A program made the translations under genes and the position numbers. Below the pieces are notes generated by a model, which ran no database searches, was not told the origin of the DNA, and saw only the letters and a list, made by a program, of their open reading frames with translations. Positions 58,885 through 64,000 of a stretch of DNA of 64,000 nt are shown piece after piece. The number at the start of each line of letters is the position of its first letter. Position 1 is the stretch's first letter. Source of the DNA: Fasciolopsis buskii (taxonomy: Eukaryota > Platyhelminthes > Trematoda > Plagiorchiida > Fasciolidae); the NCBI GenBank assembly GCA_008360955.1, contig LUCM01000208.1:103854-167853 (forward strand), written 5' to 3'.

Positions 58885-59090
58885 TATACTAATTTTACTT
58901 CATACTTTGTGATGTTCCATGATGTCGACAACAACTATCCACCGGCTAGGCAGCTCGTCAAATTATCACATCACCGCGTCCAACATATTTTAACTAATAT
59001 CAAGATTCCGACTGTTTTATGTGAAACATACTCCGGGCCTAAATGTTTTCGCCTGATTTGCTTCAAGTTGAAAGAACACCACTGTTCAAG
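58885..59090 (+). CDS. Candidate internal exon (206 nt), unknown protein
   Basis: Starts right after cggccctag and ends at a gtaaca donor. Encodes YTNFTSYFVMFHDVDNNYPP, ARQLVKLSHHRVQHILTNIK and IPTVLCETYSGPKCFRLICF onward, exiting in phase 2. Good composition; no family recognised. It could also be a transposon-derived frame, given its neighbours. Confidence 0.35.
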
Positions 59091-60148
59091 GTAACATTTT
59101 GCTGCATTCCGGCAGAGTGCAACGTGGAGTATCCTTCGGGGACATTAGTGCTTTTTGTTTTCATCTATTTTCTTAGATAAATTTTCGTCATCACAACGAC
59201 GAATCCATGGTGCCCTTTATCTGGATCCGCTGAAAATTACTCTCCTGTTATTCGTGTCGTAGGGAACAACTTGAAATGCTTTATACTCGCTTCCGCTCAG
59301 AGCAGTTAGATATTATTCCGTTCTATCTGGGCAGGAGTGCAAGAAATATCGGCGACAATCCACCTCAGAACTAGAGAAAAGACTTATCATATTTTTAACA
59401 GGAATGCAAATAACTTTTTTGCGCTGTTGGATGCGATTGATTTCCTGCATAAAACTTACTCTTGGTATGATGCATTCATCAAATATCATGCCATTGTTGG
59501 TCTTTTCAGTTTAAAACCCAGGATTCACTCAGATACAAAACGTTAACTTGAGCAAGGTTTGTTTGTCAGTTCACTAACTCCTATCCTACGGGACTAACAG
59601 ATTTCCCTATTTCTGGTTCACTGTTTCACTGTCAAGATACGAACGCAAGCGTTCAACCTATTGCGCTGGGGTGGCCTTGGCGCACGGTCAATTTTGATCT
59701 AAATCACGAAATCTCCCAAATGCAATTTCTCTTGTACGTGTTCAAGGACGAAAATTAAACACTAATTAATGTAAAGTATCCTTACCAACCCACTTCAATC
59801 TGTAAATCTATGCGTACTAGTGAATGGAGTATTCTATAGTATGTGCTTTTATTGGACCAATGACATTTTTAGCGTTTACGGATATAACCTGGGGCAAATC
59901 CTGAAATTTTTCCAAACTAGTTTGCACAATTTCCGTTCTCCACTAAGTTTGGATTTTTCATGTTGAGAAGAGCTTATTTCGGCAACCGAAGTCACTCATA
60001 TCTCTCTGGCCCTGGTACAGTCCAGAAAACAGGTATGATAAGGATATCCTATAAATACATTCATGATATATGCTTCTATTGCTTTATACCTGGTGAATAC
60101 AAGAACCCTCATTGTATTATGAAATAAAATTTTTGAAGTGCATCACAG
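59091..60148. other. Fragments of open frame, no gene assigned
   Basis: Short plus frames near 59,160-59,360 are open in more than one phase, so no exon is called. The rest is AT-rich with nothing seen. Confidence 0.35.
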
Positions 60149-60303
60149 CCACCAATATGCATTTACGTGAACCTGTGTCCTTTCTCACTTTACGTTTGCG
60201 AGAACCAACAGTTGTAAAAATTCGCTTAGATTACAGCTACAACGCCAGTGAACCATCTCTTACGGTCGGATCCACAATGGTTGGATTTGGATTTAACTTG
60301 TGA
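60149..60303 (+). CDS. Candidate terminal exon, unknown protein
   Basis: Acceptor gcatcacag; encodes TNMHLREPVSFLTLRLREPT then VVKIRLDYSYNASEPSLTVG and STMVGFGFNL with a TGA stop. Alternating hydrophobic/polar residues suggest beta strands. It lies 14 bp before an assembly gap, so its 3' flank is unknown. Confidence 0.4.
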
Positions 60304-60317
60304 AATTGCTGTATTTC

Positions 60318-60342
60318 NNNNNNNNNNNNNNNNNNNNNNNNN
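60318..60342. other. Assembly gap, 25 N
   Basis: Run of exactly 25 N, probably a placeholder of unknown true length. Confidence 1.
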
Positions 60343-61319
60343 AGAGAGATTTGGTCTGTTGTTGAATGTCCCAATACTTTATACACAAAACGGCTAACTT
60401 GTCAAAACCATTTTTCTCAACTTCTCACCGTAGATAGGGCTGCGTTGCCTAAGCAATTTTGACTACAGTTAAAACTCCGATAATTGTGAATCAAACATTT
60501 CACTGCTTCCTTATCGTGAGAAACCTGGGATTTTGTTCCCTGTGATGGACGACGCAATGCGGTTTTTGTAGTTGGTAGTCTCGTCCATACAAAATCTCAG
60601 ATCAGTACTGGTTTGTCCATGGAATTTCTTTAGTACTTTGCGAACTTGGAACGTGAGAGCTGAATTTTTTTGCCTGTGTTCGATCTATCTTGTTCTGTCT
60701 GGGTTTAACATGGAAGGCCAAACCAATGTGTCAAGAGTATGTCAAGACGTTGCACTGTCTTTATGGTGGCTTTGTAACTGGTGCCAGTAATTGATAAACC
60801 ATTTCGTAGCATCGAGCTCATGTGGAAGGTGCATGAGTGCGACTGTAGACGACATAAGAAGCATCGTCTGTAGTGCCTTAGAAAAGAAAACAGAAACATA
60901 TTTTGAAAACACTCTTAGTTTAATAGTTTTGGGCAGGTAAGTATGATAAAACTTATGGTGGTTGAACTTGTCCTTATGCTAAAGAAGTTTGTTTATCAAA
61001 CCGCTCCTTTGAAAGTGAAAGTGCGAATGATAACGTCAGACCTATTTCTCAAATAGATGATCACTTATTGATTTTGTTCGTTGAGTAATAATGAGTATTA
61101 CGAAAAGTATAGTTCGTTACTTGTCCTTCAATCCTAGACGGAAAGCTACTGTATGAGGCGAAGTTAAACAAAACCTGTTGACATGCATTACCATGATTTG
61201 AAGGATAGTTGAGGAAAACGTCAACCACCTCTTAATATTTCAGTGTACTCATTGGCCAGTTGAATCGAAGCTCTCAAGCATACTTTGTTCGGGAGATTTT
61301 TACTTTGCCATTTTTCACA
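60343..61319. other. No gene recognised
   Basis: Sequence between the gap and the palindrome; nothing supported. Confidence 0.4.
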
Positions 61320-62689
61320 AATGGCGAGAAAACTGGGTATGCGCGTGAAATTCCACCTTGATGAATTGCTCCACTTCCGAGACTGAAAGGGCGAATTCAT
61401 GCGGTCTGTAACCGATCCATCGAGGAAGTTGGGAGTTTTGAGAATATGAACAGTGATCGTTTTATGAAAGACTAAAAATTGATGTCTTTAGTTTATGTCT
61501 GATATTGTGCTGATTCGCATCAAAATATGAAATAGGTAGAGTGATTTTGGGCTTCCATATGACAGAGTGCTTTGGTATATTGGGCTGTACAGAATGGCCA
61601 CGTGCGGTGTTAATACAACGACAACGGAGTATGCTGATGATATAATATTCCCAAAATATGATTAGATTTTCATAGATCTGCAAATCTACAGATTCTATTT
61701 GCGTAAAAACTGAAGGTTGTGAATGTTTTGGCCAGCGAAAAATTTATTCGAAGTTCGTTTTACATATTTTCAAAATCTTAATTTTAACCAATCTGTCAGC
61801 ACACTCACTGACCGGCACGCGATGCTCTAAAACGTGTGTCAGGAAATTGTTGCAAAGCAACTTGATGTTCAATGTTCAACCGTTTCGTTTTGTCCATCAT
61901 CTCAAAAATGTAAAAAATGTATTCCAACGTAAGCCATTTCGCTTGACTTGCTAAAATGCGTATCCTAGCATAGACTTCCAACGCCTAGCGGGAGCTTGGT
62001 CTCATGGATTTTTTCAAGCGCTTCATTTCAAAGAAACAAGAATTTCGGAGATTCAAAGAAATATTCCCAGCAAGATTTGATCAGAGTTGGTTAAATTCGG
62101 TGCTTTCACGCAAATACTTTTGCTCCATTTCTTGAAAATGTGAAGTTGTCAAATCTTAATGTGTATCAATTCCCGATTTATATCAAGTTTCGGTCTTAAT
62201 TGGTACGAGCAACACCAGATCTGCATCCTATTAAAATCAAAATTGGTCTCCGGAATTCGCACATGCTGCTGCAATTAGGTATTGAAAATTGGAATACAAA
62301 ATGTTATTTCAAAATGGGTGTAGAGGGGTTTGAAAATATGTGTGCCTAGGTAACGTGGTTCCAGGATTGTGACATGTGAACAATTTCATCTAGTGAAACC
62401 TGCATCTTATCATTGCCCGAAAATCAGGTGTACAAATACACTGCAATTAAAATCTACTTTGTCATTTTGTGCTTTTGTGATATCCACTTGATCAAATCTA
62501 ATGGCAGGATCTGACAAAAGTTATGATTTTTCCGGTCACCATAATACTGAGATACTAATCGATAAATTCGAAGCCCTATGTAGCCCCAAGGGATCGACTG
62601 CCCCACATCACTGATTTCTATATTTCTCCAGATGAAAACGTTTGGCTGTTTTGCCCAAAATAAAACGCAGTTAGTTTGGGTGGATGCCT
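61320..62689 (+). repeat. Left arm of a giant palindrome
   Basis: About 1,370 bp that matches the reverse complement of 62,692-64,000 along its whole length. The left arm is about 61 bp longer for the same content because of many extra single bases, mostly within homopolymers. Open frames inside it are broken differently in the two arms, so none is called as a gene. Confidence 0.95.
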
Positions 62690-62691
62690 CC

Positions 62692-64000
62692 AGGCATCCA
62701 CCCAAACTACTGCGTTTATTTGGGCCAAACAGCCAAACGTTTTCATCTGAGAAATATAGAAATCAGTGATTGGGCAGTCGATCCCTTGGGGCTACATAGG
62801 CTTCGAATTATCGTTAGTATCTCAGTATTATGGTGACCGGAAAATCCATAACTTTGTCATATCCTGCATTAGATTGTTCAAGTGTATCACAAAAAGCACA
62901 AAAATGACAAAATAGATTTTAATTGCAGTGTTATTTTGTACACTGATTTTCGGGCAATGATAAGATGGCAGTTTCACTAGTATGAAATTGTTCACATTCA
63001 CAATCCTGGAACCACGTTACCTAGGCACACATATTTTCACCCTTACACCCATTTGAATAACATTTGTATTCCAATTTTCATACCCTAATTGAGCAGCATG
63101 TGCGAATTCCGGAGACAATTTTGATTTTAATAGGATGCGATCTGGTGTTCTCGTACCAATTAAGACCGAACTGATATAAATCGGGAATTGATACACATTA
63201 AGATTTTGACAACTTCACATTTTCAAGAAAATGGAGCAAAGTATTGCGTGAAAGCACCGAAATTTAACCAACTCTATCAAATCTTGTGGAATATTTCTTT
63301 GAATCTCCGAAATTCTGTTTCTTTGAAATGAAGCGCTGAAAATCCATGAGACCAAGCTCCCGCTAGCGTTGGAAAGTCTATGCTAGGATACGCATTTTAG
63401 CAAGTCAAGCGAACATGGCTTACGTGGTAATACATTTTACATTTGAGATGATGGACAAAACGAAACGGTTGAACAGAACATCAAGTTGCTTGCAACAATT
63501 TCCTGACACACGGTAGAGCATCGCGTGCCGGTCAGTGAGTGTGCTGACAGATTGGTAAAATTAAGATTTTGAAAATATGTAAAAGGAACTTCGAATAAAT
63601 TTTTCACTGGCCAAAACATCACAACCTTCAGTTTACCGCAAATAGAATCTGTAGATTTTGCAGATCTATGAAAATCTAATCATATTTTGTGGAATATTAT
63701 ATCATGCAGCTACTCCGTTGTCGTGTATTAACACGCACGTGGCCATCTGTTACAGCCCAATATAACCAAAGCATCTGTCATATGGAAGCCCAAAATCACT
63801 CTACCTATCATATTGATGCGAATCAGCACAATATCAGACATAAACTAAGACATCAATTTTAGTCTCATAAAACGATGTTCATATCTCAAAACCTCCAACT
63901 TCCTCGATGTATCGGTTAACAGACCGCATGATCCTCTTCAGTCTCGGAGTGGAGCATTCATCAAGGTGAATTTCACGCGCATACCCAGTTTCTCGCCATT
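62692..64000 (-). repeat. Right arm of the giant palindrome (cut by window end)
   Basis: Reverse-complement partner of 61,320-62,689. The centre is tggatgcct-cc-aggcatcca, with only two unpaired bases (62,690-62,691). The window ends while the match is still continuing, so the arms may be longer on this side. Confidence 0.95.

Noticed and set aside
62454..62705. Open frames inside the palindrome (also 61,462-61,683 and 63,437-63,622)
   Set aside because: The same sequence in the other arm is broken by indels at different places, so the frames have no consistent coding support.

Overview
The window reads as nuclear DNA of a flatworm, most likely a digenean fluke. It has no bacterial-style gene density. 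Coding sequence comes in short exons with GT..AG introns of about 50 bp to 3 kb. Non-LTR retrotransposon relics (CR1-like, Jockey/Crack-like, RTE with a fluke-style endonuclease), a Penelope-like scrap and tRNA-derived SINEs fill much of the rest. The taxon call is inference from element families and intron style.

The one gene I can name is on the minus strand. Eleven exons from 20,348 down to 6,008 encode a voltage-gated potassium channel beta subunit (Kv-beta, an aldo-keto reductase fold). The exons join in perfect phase into 311 residues ending at a stop codon; only the exon(s) for the N-terminus upstream of the first beta strand were not found. Its three changed catalytic-tetrad residues and several changed cofactor contacts make it the main biological find. 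Its introns hold a CR1-like relic (18.4-20.1 kb), inverted SINE copies (13.7-14.2 kb), a UG-rich microsatellite right beside a 5' splice site (9.15-9.19 kb), and fibronectin-III-like open frames on the opposite strand (8.5-8.95 kb).

From about 28 kb to 60 kb the plus strand carries scattered coding-like exons that I cannot name. The best are a two-exon gene end with a poly(A) signal (28.5-29.3 kb, with an in-frame TGA), a pair at 31.5-31.7 kb, terminal exons near 32.6 and 34.8 kb, a phase-consistent series at 40.8-41.7 kb, a cysteine-rich pair at 45.3-45.7 kb, and exons at 58.9 and 60.2 kb. They may belong to one or several genes.

Mobile-element relics: CR1-like copies at 18.4-20.1 kb (minus) and 37.9-39.6 kb (plus), which are near-identical inverted copies sharing disabling stops; another CR1-like relic at 46.0-47.3 kb; a Jockey/Crack-like endonuclease plus reverse transcriptase relic at 56.4-57.9 kb; an RTE endonuclease relic at 58.0-58.5 kb; a Penelope-like fragment at 26.2-26.4 kb; and SINEs or tRNA-like heads at 1.3, 13.8, 14.1, 22.3, 26.0 and 36.1 kb.

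The right end looks technically suspect. After a 25-N gap (60,318-60,342), the stretch 61,320-64,000 is a giant palindrome with a 2-bp centre. Its arms differ mainly by single-base indels, as expected of a fold-back, poorly corrected long read.
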